A stretch of 64,000 bases of DNA from Colletes latitarsis (Eukaryota > Arthropoda > Insecta > Hymenoptera > Colletidae). The number at the start of each line of letters is the position of its first letter. The first letter of the stretch is position 1. The DNA is taken from positions 29,654,001 to 29,718,000 of the forward strand of contig NC_135136.1 of NCBI RefSeq assembly GCF_051014445.1, written 5' to 3'. Shown in pieces: positions 25,288-37,262 of the stretch. The notes under the pieces were generated by a model. It was not told the DNA's origin. It was given only the letters and a program-made list of their open reading frames with translations, and made no database searches. The position numbers and the translations under genes were made by a program.

Positions 25288-26037
25288 CATGATTGTGAAA
25301 CTTGACATTAAGAATTGTAACGAGTCAGAGACGTTATTGTAGAGCAAGGTGTTACTAGAATTAATGAAATGGGAACTTTGTACAGAGTTGTCTTCAAAAT
25401 CTCGACACAAACATATGGTACGACCTAATATATTAAGAATAAGTTAACAATCGAAGAAAGCAGAGTCACGAATAATCCGGACATACGTTGGGTCGATCGT
25501 GACCCCAACAGATAGTAACCCTTTGTGGAGTAACGAGTTATCATCGACGGGGAGAAAACTAAGAAATAAACGTACAATATCCGGCTTTATTATGGATTTT
25601 GTCGTAATTGCAGGCCATTCGTGCAAACGTGCTATAAATATTATACTACAAGGTGACGATGAAATACGACCTGGTGTGAAATGAGTATAGGGGGAGTAGG
25701 TAAATGTCACGTGGATTCAGTACCGTTTAAGACCTCAAAGTCAACCATGGATGGACTTATATTGCTTGATATACGAGCCCTTTATAACCTGCAACGCGGG
25801 AGGTAGAAATTTTCTCATATTTTTATGTGTAACGATTCGATGCTCTGCACGGTATCGGACGAGAACCGCTAGAAAAAAGGAAGGCGACGGACAATCGAGC
25901 GAAAGGCACCGTAGGATTACCCGTTTTAAATATATTCTGTTCACGCATCGATAACTGACAGAGTACTCGTGAGATTTTTACAGAAACGACTAGAGGCGGA
26001 GTGGTTCTTTTTCAAGTTTTTATCGTCTCTGTTACAG
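25288..26037. other. Mariner end fragment, then the intron before DAGL exon 1
   Basis: 25393-25428 reads as the complement of TTAGGTCGTACCATATGT, a mariner-type terminus flanked by TA. No partner end was found nearby. From 25440 the sequence is of mixed composition with short unsupported frames. It closes with the pyrimidine-rich acceptor of exon 1 at 26024-26037. Confidence 0.5.
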
Positions 26038-26249
26038 GGTGACAGTGCTGGGCGTTCTACTGGGGATTCTCGAATGGGATCGCAGCGTTACGTGCGTCCT
26101 TCTTCTATGGGAATACGTGGTGGGATACTTGGCCATTTTCGTGGCCTGCATGATAGTGGAATTTTCCATCTGCTTCCTGGCGACCAGAGGGAGTATCTTG
26201 GACACTGCCGCGAGAGCGCCCATGCAATATGTTCTCTACGTTCGAATTT
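26038..26249 (+). CDS. inaE: DAGL exon 1 of window: first transmembrane segments
   Basis: The exon follows a pyrimidine-rich acceptor (ctctgttacag) and ends at t|gtaagtg. It begins with one base completing a codon from an unseen upstream exon and ends in phase 1. Translation starts VTVLGVLLGILEWDRS and has hydrophobic stretches (YVVGYLAIFVACMIVEFSICFL), then the family-typical ATRGSIL and ARAPMQYVLYVRI. These match membrane helices 2 and 3 of insect DAGL as I remember the family. The initiator residues (normally MPG followed by an arginine-rich RRW motif) are not encoded here. A reading could begin at the internal gtg, but the acceptor and the homology both argue for an internal exon. Confidence 0.92.
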
Positions 26250-26371
26250 GTAAGTGACACCATCGATCATTCTAATCGAACACATTGTCCTTGTTTGCTG
26301 TTAATCAACAGAACTGAGAACAATGCATATATATTTCATATGCACGTATTACGGTACCTGTCATATTAAAG

Positions 26372-26695
26372 ACACGTGTAGTGAATTATGTCACATATGT
26401 TCATATACACGTGTAGTGTATTACATTACACACGAATTATTACATTTTTATCTTAATTCGTGTAATTTGCAGAATATCAATATTAATTTACGGATCCAGG
26501 ATATGATTCCGCAACAAAGTTTATTGAATTAGTTCTGTATTTTCATATAAAAAACGTTAACACATTAGTTTTTTAAAATAGAAAATTTCAGTGTTTGTAG
26601 AATTATATCCCAAATTCGTAAATTAATATCGATACTCTGAAAATTAGATGAATAAAAATAAAAATGTATTAATATACGTGAAATACTACACGTGT
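26372..26695. promoter_or_regulatory. Three ACACGTGT palindromes in 324 bp
   Basis: ACACGTGT occurs at 26372-26379, 26407-26414 and 26688-26695, the first two continuing identically as acacgtgtagtg. The core CACGTG is a canonical E-box bound by bHLH factors. They lie just after DAGL exon 1. A regulatory role is inference. Confidence 0.3.
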
Positions 26696-26734
26696 ATTCG
26701 ATATACGTTCAAATCCGTAATCTCTAATCTCTAA

Positions 26735-27310
26735 CATTATAATGGTGATTCACTACAAGTGAAAAAAGCTTGGTTCTTATGAATTGAGCTGTTGTTATTG
26801 TTGAGACCGGTATAAATCCATTACTCATTTCTCATACATTGAAACATTTAAGGGTTTGTGTTTGATTAAATTAAAAACAAAACTTGTCAACGGTTATGTC
26901 ACATTGAAAACACCAGTTCTCGTTTGATCACTGAAGTTAGCACGTTGACTCCCATGGGGGTCACCGATGACAATTTTAAAACGCTTATTGTAAATGAACC
27001 TTAATACTTATATATTTTTTAATAATGTCTCTCCCATTAGGAATCCTACAAAATAACAAGTACCCCATTGAACTATTCAATATTTCCATTTGTTATGCTA
27101 TAATTTGTAAAAATATATGTATAATTTATAATATACTATAAATATCTCTCTATCAATTTTGTAATTTGGCATTACTTACTTATTAATATTAAACAAAAAT
27201 AACACTTCGTAAATAGAAGTATCACAGTGTAATAAGCAAAATTTGATAAAAATAAATGGAAAGAATTCATAAGAAAGAAGTTTCTTTTATAGCGAATCAC
27301 CATTATAATG
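26735..27310. mobile_element. TIR element of 576 bp, ends CATTATAATGGTGATTC
   Basis: Left CATTATAATGGTGATTCACT and right complement CATTATAATGGTGATTCGCT match. The similarity continues inward to ttcttatgaatt on both sides, giving inverted ends of about 50 bp. The interior has no coding frame. It contains a segment (26937-27120) resembling the TTAA element at 61655 (gcacgttgact, acaagtac..cattgaactatt), so one element is nested in another. Confidence 0.75.
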
Positions 27311-28274
27311 TACGAATACGAATGGGAGTAATTGTATGTGGGTTGAGAACTGCAAAAGTAATGCCTACTTTAAGTGGAATGTAATACAGTCTGGTCACAC
27401 CCTTCTTCCAATAAAATTGAAACTGTCAGATTTCATGTGAAGAAGTTTGGACGAGATTTTGTTCTCGTAAATTGTCGAACTTCAACGTTCAGACCCAATT
27501 TTTAATTAAGATAGTATGTTGTCAAGGACACCATTCTGAGCAAATTTTTCCTCTAGAACAATTGGCGATCATTTTTAGTTAATATGTCAAAGCCTATTGC
27601 AGTAATTATTCAATAAATAATTTTATTAATTTTAAAAAGGTTAATATCTAACCGATTAATTATTTTTAATATCAATGTTTGTGTATTTTCTTGATTTTGA
27701 ATTCCATGTTACAAACTTTGCTTCGTTAATTTCGCTTTGAATATCAAAGATATCTGGTAAACTAAAGGCGACCGTTAATTATTTTACAGTAAAAAGTTAT
27801 TTAAAATGGTACCCTTAACCATATATCCTAAGGTCGATGTTATCAGAATAGTTTTTGTTAAACTAAATAGTTACCTGAATAACATATTGATAAGACGGTA
27901 TGGTTTATTAGTTTATATTAAGCGAAAGAAATTTTCCAAACAATGATTCTTGATTCTATTTGTATCTACTATTGTATACAAAGTTCCTGTAGATATAGAC
28001 CTTCCAATACTGTCATTGAAATCTGGGTGGGACAGTCTTGACCCGCTTCGTGTCATCTTCACACAATACTTGGTCGCGTATTTTTACCGCCTCGGTATGT
28101 AGTATGTTCAATTACTGCAACGTTGCATCATTTCACATGGACATAACAATGGTTAAATAGTTCAGCCTATGTACATTCGCAATCAAATTGTATGTATTTA
28201 ATTGTGAGTTCATTCACCTACACCAGGTAAACTAAAATCTCAAAAGGGTGTATAGCGTATTAATTAAAAAATAT
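27311..28274. other. Intronic AT-rich stretch, nothing recognised
   Basis: No coding or repeat boundary was recognised in this part of DAGL intron 1 of the window. Confidence 0.5.
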
Positions 28275-29446
28275 ACAGGGTATTCGCCACTCCTGGAAAA
28301 AATTGTAATGAGACATTCTAGAGGCCAAAATAGAACGAAAATCAAGAACACCAATTTGTTGATGGAGGCTTCGTTAAAAAGTTATTAACGTTTAAAGTTC
28401 CGCCCGTACTGAATTTTTTTCTGGAAAATGCGTAGAAATTCGGGGGTATGTATATTCACCAAAAATTATTGTAATTGACTTCTGCAACCGAAAATAATTT
28501 TTCTAAAACGATTTGAAATTTTTTAATTTCGTCTAAAAATTTCAGTGCCTACTCGAATTTTTTTCTCGAAAATGCGCAGGAATTTAGGGGTATGTCTATT
28601 GACCAAAAATGATTGTAATTGATCCCCAGAACCGAAAATAATTTTTTTAGAACGTCTTGAAATTTTTTTTTTCGCCGAAAAATTTAGGCACCTACCCCCT
28701 GTCGATTTTTCTTCAGAATTCGTTTTTCATTTTTAGTAATTTCATTTAACGCCCTACAGAAAAGTTGTCTAATACTTTTTTGCAGGTACCCATGAGCACT
28801 ACTTTCATACTAAATTTCATTGAAGTATAGTTACTATTGTAGGAGTTATGGCAGTTTGAAAATTGGACCATTTTAATGGGGTTTTTCTCATTTTGCGGGG
28901 TCAAGGACCAACTTTTCGAATATTTTTGCGATTTGTACATATTCTCCACCAAAATACGCGTAGTTTGCTTTTTTAAACATTAAAATCGTCCAATCCGTTC
29001 AGGAGTTATGGCATTTTAAAGATTTGTATGAAATTTCGGGGGACGATTTTAGACCTCACATTATATTTTCGGTAAGGAATTTTTTCCTCGAAAATGGTTA
29101 GGATTTTGAGGGTATGTCTATTCACCAAATATGATTGTATTTGACACCCCTAGGTAAAAATAATTTTTTTATTAAGATTTGAAATTTTTTTTTTCGCCAA
29201 AAAATTTCAGCATACTCGAATTTTTTTCTCAAAAATGCGTAGGAATTTGAAGGTATGTGTAATGACTAAAAATGATTGCAATTGACTCCTGCAACAGAAA
29301 TAATTTTTTTTAGAACGATTTAAAATTTTTTAATAACTTTTTAACGAAGCCTCCATCAACAAATTGATATTCGTTGATTTTCATCTTATTTTGGCTTCTA
29401 GAATCTCCCATTAAAATTTTTCCCAGGGGTGAGCGAATACTCTGTA
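28275..29446 (+). mobile_element. Family A element, copy 7 (forward)
   Basis: The ends are TACAGGGTATTCGCCACTCC and GTGAGCGAATACTCTGTA, flanked by TA. Interior modules and the central attggaccattttaatgggg segment are present. The minus frame 28746-28952 (MVENMYKSQKYSKSW...) is one of a series of related frames in forward copies. Confidence 0.9.
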
Positions 29447-30596
29447 TATCTAATTGCATGGTATTACATTGTTACAAAATTTATCACACCGTACAAAATT
29501 ATTATAATATTTTAAATCATACGTTTTCGTTTTCGAAACTTACTTGATGAGTTGGTCGTGGACTATCGTTTATTTCGATTTGTAGGGCAAGCAATTAACG
29601 AGGTAAATATACCTGTGAACGATTAAAAAAACTGGCCTGCTTTAGAATTTTTTAGAAAGGTGAATGCACTGAACCTTTCGCAATTAAAATTTCATTAGAC
29701 TATTTTCAAAATTGTCTGAAATATAGTCATCTATCGTTAAATTCTTTTAATTAAAATAAAATGACGATCTTTGAAATTGAAAACATCGATTCTTACATGT
29801 TTTTTGTCGATGAAAGTATATCAGAAAAAAATTCAATCGTTTCATACAATATTTTCTAAAAATCTAATATAAATCGATCGAACATTTCTAGAGCTATCGC
29901 GTTCATCTGCTTCGAAAACCTGGTTATGAGAAAAATGCTATTATAGCTTCGGTAAAAGCGTCTCTGAGTGCTCGAGAGTTTGTCGCTTGATATTCCTTAA
30001 ACTTATCAATCGTATATACTCCAACGTAATATTTTAGGGCGTACTTTCAAATTCACGCTTCAATAAAATAAAAAAATGAAACAAGAATTTCATTCAAGCA
30101 ACCAGATATACACAATTCTTTTTTTAATTATAAGTTGAAAACTACAGTAGAAAAAACATTACGTTTGAAATGTTATTTAATTAATATTATTATAATTTAA
30201 TAGTTATTTAATTCATATTATTCATAAAATACACAAGAAATTAATTTTAAATATTTACAGTATGTTTTCAACGAAATAGTTCAGAATATAATCAGAACAA
30301 TATAAAAATTACGTACAACTGATGATGTACATAAAATTAACGTTTAAAATCAACGATTAACAGCACAAATATTGTATGCCTATTTTTTATAACATTTATT
30401 TTTACACATTTTCTGTATGCTGTATAAATATCATATTGAATATTTTTTATTTAGAGCTTTAAATACGTTTGCATAGTTTACTGATTATGATCAACGGGAT
30501 TATAATAAATATAGTTTTATGAGTACTTGTTAACTTTTTATACGTTTCTATTGTTATTTGGAAAACAATTACTTAGTTATAGTTCGAATGTGGAGA

Positions 30597-30812
30597 TTAC
30601 ACGAGTAACAGAAAGGAGTTATAGATAGGAGCTGGCTTTGTTGATTCGATGGCGGCATCAATAAGATTTTTATCAGGTAGCCGTATAGGCAGCGAATCAG
30701 ACGTCGTCAAACCGACAACGACGACCCATCCTTTCGCGGTGATATATTTATGGTATTGAAGCTTGAGGGCGAGCCGGTACAAAAGAGGAATTGGAACTAA
30801 AAATGGGTGGTT
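30597..30812 (-). CDS. Possible antisense terminal exon, unknown protein
   Basis: On the minus strand an acceptor-like cccatttttag is followed by a frame reading IPLLYRLALKLQYHKYITAK then GWVVVVGLTTSDSLPIRLPD, then AIESTKPAPIYNSFLLLV and a taa stop at its left end. The residue mix is protein-like and could be the last exon of a nested antisense gene or an old retrocopy. I know no matching family, and no partner exons were found. It lies inside the 16.4-kb DAGL intron. Confidence 0.2.
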   Translation of the reverse strand, partial: NHPFLVPIPLLYRLALKLQYHKYITAKGWVVVVGLTTSDSLPIRLPDKNLIDAAIESTKPAPIYNSFLLLV

Positions 30813-31332
30813 GTATCGCGTGTAGTAGATTTGCTCGAGAACGCGCGTGTCTGTCAGTTAACGACGGACATATGCAGAACATCCAGCATATACATATGGG
30901 CACTGATAAATCCTATGGACATAGGTACGATGAGATTAACAGTCAAATACTTCCACGTGAAATGGGATTTAGTTTGGAGGATATTCCAACTACCGCGAAA
31001 TGAACGTTTTAATGCAATAAAATACTCGTCAACAAAAATTCCATTATGGTATTTGAAACCTCAATCAACCAATTGGCCGTATTCGATACCAAAGTACTGA
31101 GATATCTTTGTTTAGTCGAATCTATGGATCATTTTGGTTATTGTACTCGACGCTAGAGGCATAGTAATTCAGCAAAATACATGTCACTAACGATCATAAA
31201 TCGTTTTTGTGGTCCGATAGTAATATAAAATGTAATTTATTCAGGTCTAATAAACCATACAGCAAAATTACAAAGGTAGCGAAGGAGAGATGTTTTATAA
31301 AACTGTTTCGATAGTAATACATACACAAGAAC

Positions 31333-31342
31333 GGGAATTCCC
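31333..31342. promoter_or_regulatory. Perfect GGGAATTCCC palindrome
   Basis: This matches the NF-kB/Rel consensus GGGRNWYYCC as a perfect palindrome. It is intronic and isolated. Any role is speculation. Confidence 0.2.
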
Positions 31343-31812
31343 CGCGACTGACTAGCGAGCTCTACTTAGGGGTTCCCCCACGGTCGACCAGTGCTCCAAC
31401 GTAAAGCGCCATCGTGTGGCCATAAGCGTGCCACAGTTTTCGTACTCAAAAATATCAACTCGCGATATTCGAAGTCATCCTATTATTCAACATCGAAAAT
31501 CGATGGAATCGTGGAATTTGCCTAATTAGATCCCGGATTCCCACAATGATTAAATTAAAACGAATTTAAAATAGCTAAATGCTCCCGGAGCTATTAATCT
31601 TAATCTCAGTTTTTTAATTTTGTATTAATACCATGCAAGAGCAACTAATAATTTAGTTAGATGTTAAACTAACAATCCGTAAATGTTGACTTTAAAATAG
31701 TCTCACGAAAGTATTCAAACTCTTCTAATCTACATCGTTAACAAATACACACGTTAAATTTAAGTTTTCCAAATAGGGTTGGAAGTAAAGTCACATAGGA
31801 GTCTCGAGAATG

Positions 31813-33118
31813 TACACGGTGTTCGGCTATCCCTGGGAAAAATTTTAATGGGAGATTTTAGAGGCCAAAATAGGACGAAAATCAAGAATACAAATTTGTT
31901 GATGGAGGCTTCGTTAAAAAGTTATTAATGTTTAAAGTTCCGCCCGTATTGAATTTTTTTCTCGAAAATACGCAGGATCTCGGGACTATGTGTATTCACC
32001 AAAAATAATTGTAATTGACCCCTGCAACTGAAAATAATTTTTCTAAAACAATTTGGAATTTTGTTTTTCATCAAAAAATTTAGGCACTTACCCCCTGTCG
32101 ATTTTTCTTAAAAATTCGTTTTTGATTTTTAGAAATTTTGTTTGACGCCCTACAGGAAAGTTGTCTAATACTTTTTTGCAGCTAACCATGAGCACTACTT
32201 CCATACTAAATTTCATTGAAGTATAGTCACTATTGTAGGAGTTATGGCTGTTTGAAAATTGGACCATTTTTATGGGGTTTTTCTCATTTTGTGGGGTTAA
32301 GGATCAACTTTTCGAATATTTTTACGATTTCTACATATTCTTCACGTAAATACAAGTTGTTTGCATTTTGAAACATTAAAATCGTTCAATCCGTTCAGGA
32401 GTTATGGCATTTTAAAGATTCGCGTAAAATTTTGGGGGACCTTTTTCAGGCCTATTATTGTATTTTCGGTAAGGAATTTTTTCTGCGAAAATGGTTAGGA
32501 TTTCGAGGGTACGTCTATTCACCAAAAATGATTGTATTTGACCCCCCTAGCTAAAAATAATTTCTCCAAAACGATTTGAAATTTTTCTTTTTTTAGGCAC
32601 GTACCCCCTGTCGATTTTTCTTCAAAATTCGTTTTTCATTTTTAGTAATTTTGGTTGATGCCCTACAGGAAAGTTGTCTAATACTTTTTTGTAGATACCC
32701 ATGATCTCTATTTTAGAAATAAATTTGGCTGTTTGAATATTCGTCCACTTTTATGGGGGTTTTCTCACTTTACGGGGTCAAGGAACAACTTTTTCAAATT
32801 GTTAAAATTCCTACATATTCTTCACTAAAATACGCGTTATTTGCATTTGGAAACATTAAAATCCCCTAATCGGTTCAGAAGTTACGACATTCTAAAGATA
32901 CGAATGGAATTTCGGGGTAGCATTTCTGGTTTCAGATTAGATTTTCAGTAAGGAATTTTTTTCTAGAAAATGCGTAGGATTTCGAGGGTATGTGTAATGA
33001 CCAGGAATGATTGTAATCGACCCCTGCAATCGAAAATAATTTTTTCAGAATGATTTGAAATTTTTTAATTTAATTCTATAGAAAAGAATCTTTCCCAGGA
33101 GTGGCCGAACACCCTGTG
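31813..33118 (+). mobile_element. Family A element, copy 8 (forward, 1.3 kb, longest)
   Basis: The ends are TACACGGTGTTCGGCTATCC and AGTGGCCGAACACCCTGTG. The central region is partly duplicated: the attttt(c)aaaattcgttttt..cctacaggaaagttgtctaat block occurs at about 32097-32170 and again at 32616-32690. Part of the right inverted end before tttcccagg is deleted. Confidence 0.9.
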
Positions 33119-34447
33119 TAAGTGAAATTACAAAAAAATCTAACAACACGTATAGGATTGACGAGGCATTGAATATAAACATATCATTTTCTGACGCCAG
33201 AAAAGTATTTCAGTGAATGTGAACGTGAATTAATATTGAAGTGGCATAATAAAAATAAATCTTATCTAGAAGTTGTCAAATTATAAAGAAACAAAATAAT
33301 ATGGAATTCCATTGAAAGAAAAGTATAAAAATTCGGTTTTATTATTTCTATTTTTAATAATTATTATTAAAAATTATATTATGTTTAATATAATAGAAAT
33401 AGAATTATTTATATGTAATAAATATTTATTTATATTTATAATTTTATCTTCTTTAGTTAAAATTCCAATTTTTAGTTTACATACTTGATTATTAAAGACA
33501 CGTTATTGATGCTTTGGCGAGGCGAAATCTTATAAGAAGACCAACTAAATATCAAACAATTCAAGATTTATTCGTGCATTCAAATACTTTTGTGACGTCC
33601 GAAAACTGTACATTTATGTCTATATGTGTTGTCAAATTTTTTTATAATTTTTGTTTTTGATTTCTTTATCTTATTTGAAAAACATAAATTTAGCGTGTAT
33701 ATTTTATTTATTAACGATGTAGATTGGAGGAGTTTGAATATTTTCGTGAGCCACTGTACATATTAATCACTGGTTATAGATAAAAATATTTAATCAAAGC
33801 TTTCTTTCAATCAGAGATTGGGTACTAGGATTGTCAACGAGCCTTTATTTAACGTCAATAATCGTGGTAGAGGAATCATATCCAATCTAATGGCGGCACG
33901 TCGTGGAGTTCGTTAACGAAAGCTTCGTTGGTGGCGACGGGAGGGCCACTTCTCCCTCGTCGACCCTTCCGATCTTCGCAGGGCAACGGGGGAATATTAA
34001 TAAGGGTCGGGGCTTTAGGCGTAAGTTTTCGGCTGAAATAAACGACCACTCGTGGGGGGAAAAGATTCGGTTCGCGAGGGTCGTATTTATCCTCTGCACG
34101 AACGCAGAGAGCGTTTTGCAAGCCACCATTGCAGAAACGATTCGTTTCGCGTCCGTGCAATTTTTCGTAAACTGGAACTTCATCCTGAGCGCAATAATTC
34201 TTTTATTCGAGGTCAACATTGGCAGCAATTGTGCAGAGAGAACGGTTCTTTTTCCTACGAACTATCGATAACGGCAATAAAAGTTGTGCGTGTTGTTGGC
34301 GATAGGAAAAACGAGAAGTTATAAATTTGGATAACTTTAGCTGAAAAATGTTTATTTCCCAAGTCGATGCAAGCACTCGTTCTAATAATACAGATCTTTC
34401 CAAACTTCTATCTATGGGGTTCAACTTCAAAGTTCTACGTTTTGATA
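33119..34447. other. Intronic stretch with a GC-richer patch at 33880-34270
   Basis: To about 33870 it is AT-rich. The patch carries overlapping frames of up to 122 codons on both strands, none with recognisable similarity, which suggests non-coding DNA of higher G+C. Confidence 0.35.
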
Positions 34448-35274
34448 TACAAGGTGTTCATTCGAAAATTTTGTAAGTATCTTGAAAACAACATATTTTT
34501 GATAAAAATGTTTTTTAGTTTCAAGGGAGAAATATATTTGGCTTATTTATTTTTCACTTGTTGAACGTTTTCAAGGTTATTTGAAGGGTAACTTTATTTT
34601 TTTAAATAGAAACCTCTATTTTTATTTAGAGATTATTATTCTTCATGAAAAAAAAATACTCTTGTATGGAACATTTTTTTATCACATTTGAGAAAGATAT
34701 TTAATAAATTAACGAATTTTTTTAGTTTTGCTACATCTAAAATAAAGGATGAAAAATTAAATTATTGAAACGAAAAGTAAAAATATTTAAAAGAAAACTT
34801 TTACAAAAGCAAGAAATGAATTTCACAATAGACTGTATTACTGTTTAGTACAAAATGGAGTTCACTTTTAAAACATGTTATGAAGATTGTACAGCACTGT
34901 CATTCTTTTCGTGTTATAAAACGATAATTTAATGTTTCGAAACGTTGTATATATTTTGAACATGTAAGAGACTACTGTGATTCTTTATGCAGTAAAAGAG
35001 TCGCGTGAAAAAGTATAATTGTTATTCATTTATCATCATTCAGTCGTAAGAAAAAGAAATTTCATAAGTAAAACAATTTGTTATTTAATTAAATATATTT
35101 GTAAGATAAAGTCTAATAAAAATAAGTATATAAAAACAAAATTACCCTTCAAATGACCTTGAAATCGTCAACAAATAAAAAATAAATAAACTAGATATAT
35201 TTCCTCCCTGGGTATTAAATAAACTTTTGTATTTAACATTCTTACCAAAGATATGTTGTTTTCAACACCCTGTA
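34448..35274. mobile_element. Second TA-flanked TIR element (ends CAAGGTGTTCA), 0.83 kb
   Basis: TA-CAAGGTGTTCATTCG at the left and TTTTCAACACCCTG-TA at the right are flanked by TA. Inverted similarity extends well inside: left ttgttgaacgttttcaaggt then tatttgaagggtaactt matches the complement of right aattacccttcaaatgacct then tgaaatcgtcaacaa. The inverted ends therefore span roughly 160 bp or more. There is no transposase frame. A related fragment is visible near 50225-50250. Confidence 0.75.
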
Positions 35275-36055
35275 TGTATACGCTATCCGTTCATAAATCA
35301 TCGGACATTTTTCTCGTCCGTCTTGAAAAATGCAAATTAAGTCACAAACACAATTTTCTGAAGTGACCTTATTATCTTCTTCTGTTACATTTATTCATTT
35401 TCAGTTACTATTTTGCTGCCAATTTTGTAATGCTTGTATAAATAAATATGTAAGAAATAAGGTCGTACAAGGAAGTAAATTTTGAAGATAAACGTATTTA
35501 AAAAGAAATCCTACGACAAAAGTAACGCGATATTTATCGTTGACTGCTCGCGAACTTTCAAATAGTTTTATAGGATTGGAACAAACTCGCGAAATGGAAA
35601 GATCGGGTGCTTTGGTTAGGGGAATTCGATTTATCGTCGCACGTAAGTTCGATGAGTTCGAATTTCGAAGTTAAAGTTGTTTAGAGTTCCGAAACTCGAT
35701 TCGTTCTGGTCTAAAAACTCATCTAATATTACGCTAAAAATGACACCTTTCTACTTCACAATACTTTTGAAAGGCTACAAAAGAGAGACATCAAGAAGGA
35801 TAGTTTGAGTTTCCTGGATCTTGATGTGCCTCGTGTTGAATTGTTGCTTAGAAGGTGTGAGAACGTTGTACATGTTCTTAATTAGGGAAAGCGGCCCGCA
35901 AAATTTGGCACTTCGTATGAATCTGCAATACTTGAATCGCTATTGAGAAGTAGGAAGAAACTCCAAACTCCTCGGGTTAGAATATAATTAGAATTTAATA
36001 AGTAGAGTTAATAAGAAGAGAGTTTCTAGAATATTACAGCAGGACAGAATTATTA
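35275..36055. other. Intronic stretch, nothing recognised
   Basis: Mixed AT-rich sequence between two TIR elements; no supported feature. Confidence 0.5.
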
Positions 36056-37262
36056 TATAGGGTATTTGGCCACCCCTGGGAAAAATTTCAACAAGAGATT
36101 CTACAGGCAAAAATAAAACGAAAATTAAGAATATCAATTTCTTGACTGAGGTTTCGTTAAAAAGTTATTTAAAAATTAAATTAAAAAATTTCAAATCATT
36201 CTGAAAAAATTATTTTTGGTTACGGGACTCAATTACAATCATTTTTTATCATTACATATACCTCCGAAATCCTACGCATTTTCGAGAAAAAAATTCCTTA
36301 CCGAAAATCTAATTTCAGGCCAGAAATGTCACTCGAAAATTTCATGCGTATCTTTAAAACGTCATAACTTTTGAACGGATTGAAGGATTTTAATGTTTCA
36401 AACGGCAAATAACGCGTATTTTGATGAAGAATATGTAGGAATTCTGACAATATTGAAAAAATTGTCCCTTAACCCCGTGAAGTTAAAAAATCTTCACAAA
36501 AATGGTCTAATTTTCAAAGAGCCATAACTTCTACAATAATGAACGTATCTCAATGAAATTTAGTATGGAAGTAGAGTTCGCGGATACGTACAAAAAAGTA
36601 ATGAATAAAATTTCCGATGGACGTCAAAGAAATTTATTAAAAATGAAAAACGAATTTATAAGAAAAATCGATAGGGGTAGGTGCCTAAATTTTTCGACGA
36701 AAAAAAAGATTTCAAATCATTCTGGAAAAATTATTTTCTACTGCAGGGGCCAATTACAATCATTTTTGGTCAATAGACATACCCCCGAAATCCGACGTAT
36801 TTTCGAGAAAAAAAATTCATTACTGAAAATATAATGTCTAACCATAACTGTCTGTTACCCTGAAAATTGAAAAGTTTCAAATCATTCTGAAAAATTTATT
36901 TTCGATTGAAGGGGTCAATTATAATCATTTTTGGTGAATAGACATACTCCTGAAATCCTACTCACTTTCTAGAAAAAAATTCGAGAAAGTGTGAAATTTG
37001 TCGACAAAATTAAAAAATTTCAAATCGTTCTAAAAAAATTATTTTTGGTTGCTGGGGTCAATTATAATCATTTTTGGAGAATATACATACCTCCGAAATC
37101 CTGCGCATTTTCGAGAAAAAAATTCAGTATGGGCGGATGTTTAAACGTTAATAACTTTTTAACGAAGCCTCCATCAACAAATTCGTATTCTTGATTTTCG
37201 TTCTATTTTGACCTCTAGTATCTCCCATTAAAGTGTTCTCAGGGGTGGCCGAACACCCTGTA
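36056..37262 (-). mobile_element. Family A element, copy 9 (reverse)
   Basis: The ends are TATAGGGTATTTGGCCACCC and GGTGGCCGAACACCCTGTA. Interior modules are in reverse orientation, with the complement of the gggtaacagacagttatgg marker at about 36840-36862. The frames 36553-36834 and 36991-37194 are read from the modules. It is inverted relative to copies 7, 8, 10 and 11 in the same intron. Confidence 0.9.

Larger units (their letters stand above)
29447..31812. other. Intronic stretch with a weak minus-strand frame and a kB-like site
   Basis: It is AT-rich to about 30590, then more mixed. It holds the 30597-30812 minus frame and the GGGAATTCCC palindrome (both listed separately). Nothing else was supported. 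Confidence 0.45.

Noticed and set aside
26031..26045. cagggtgacagtg at the exon 1 boundary looks like a family A tip
   Set aside because: It is a splice acceptor plus coding sequence; the following bases do not match the family A end.
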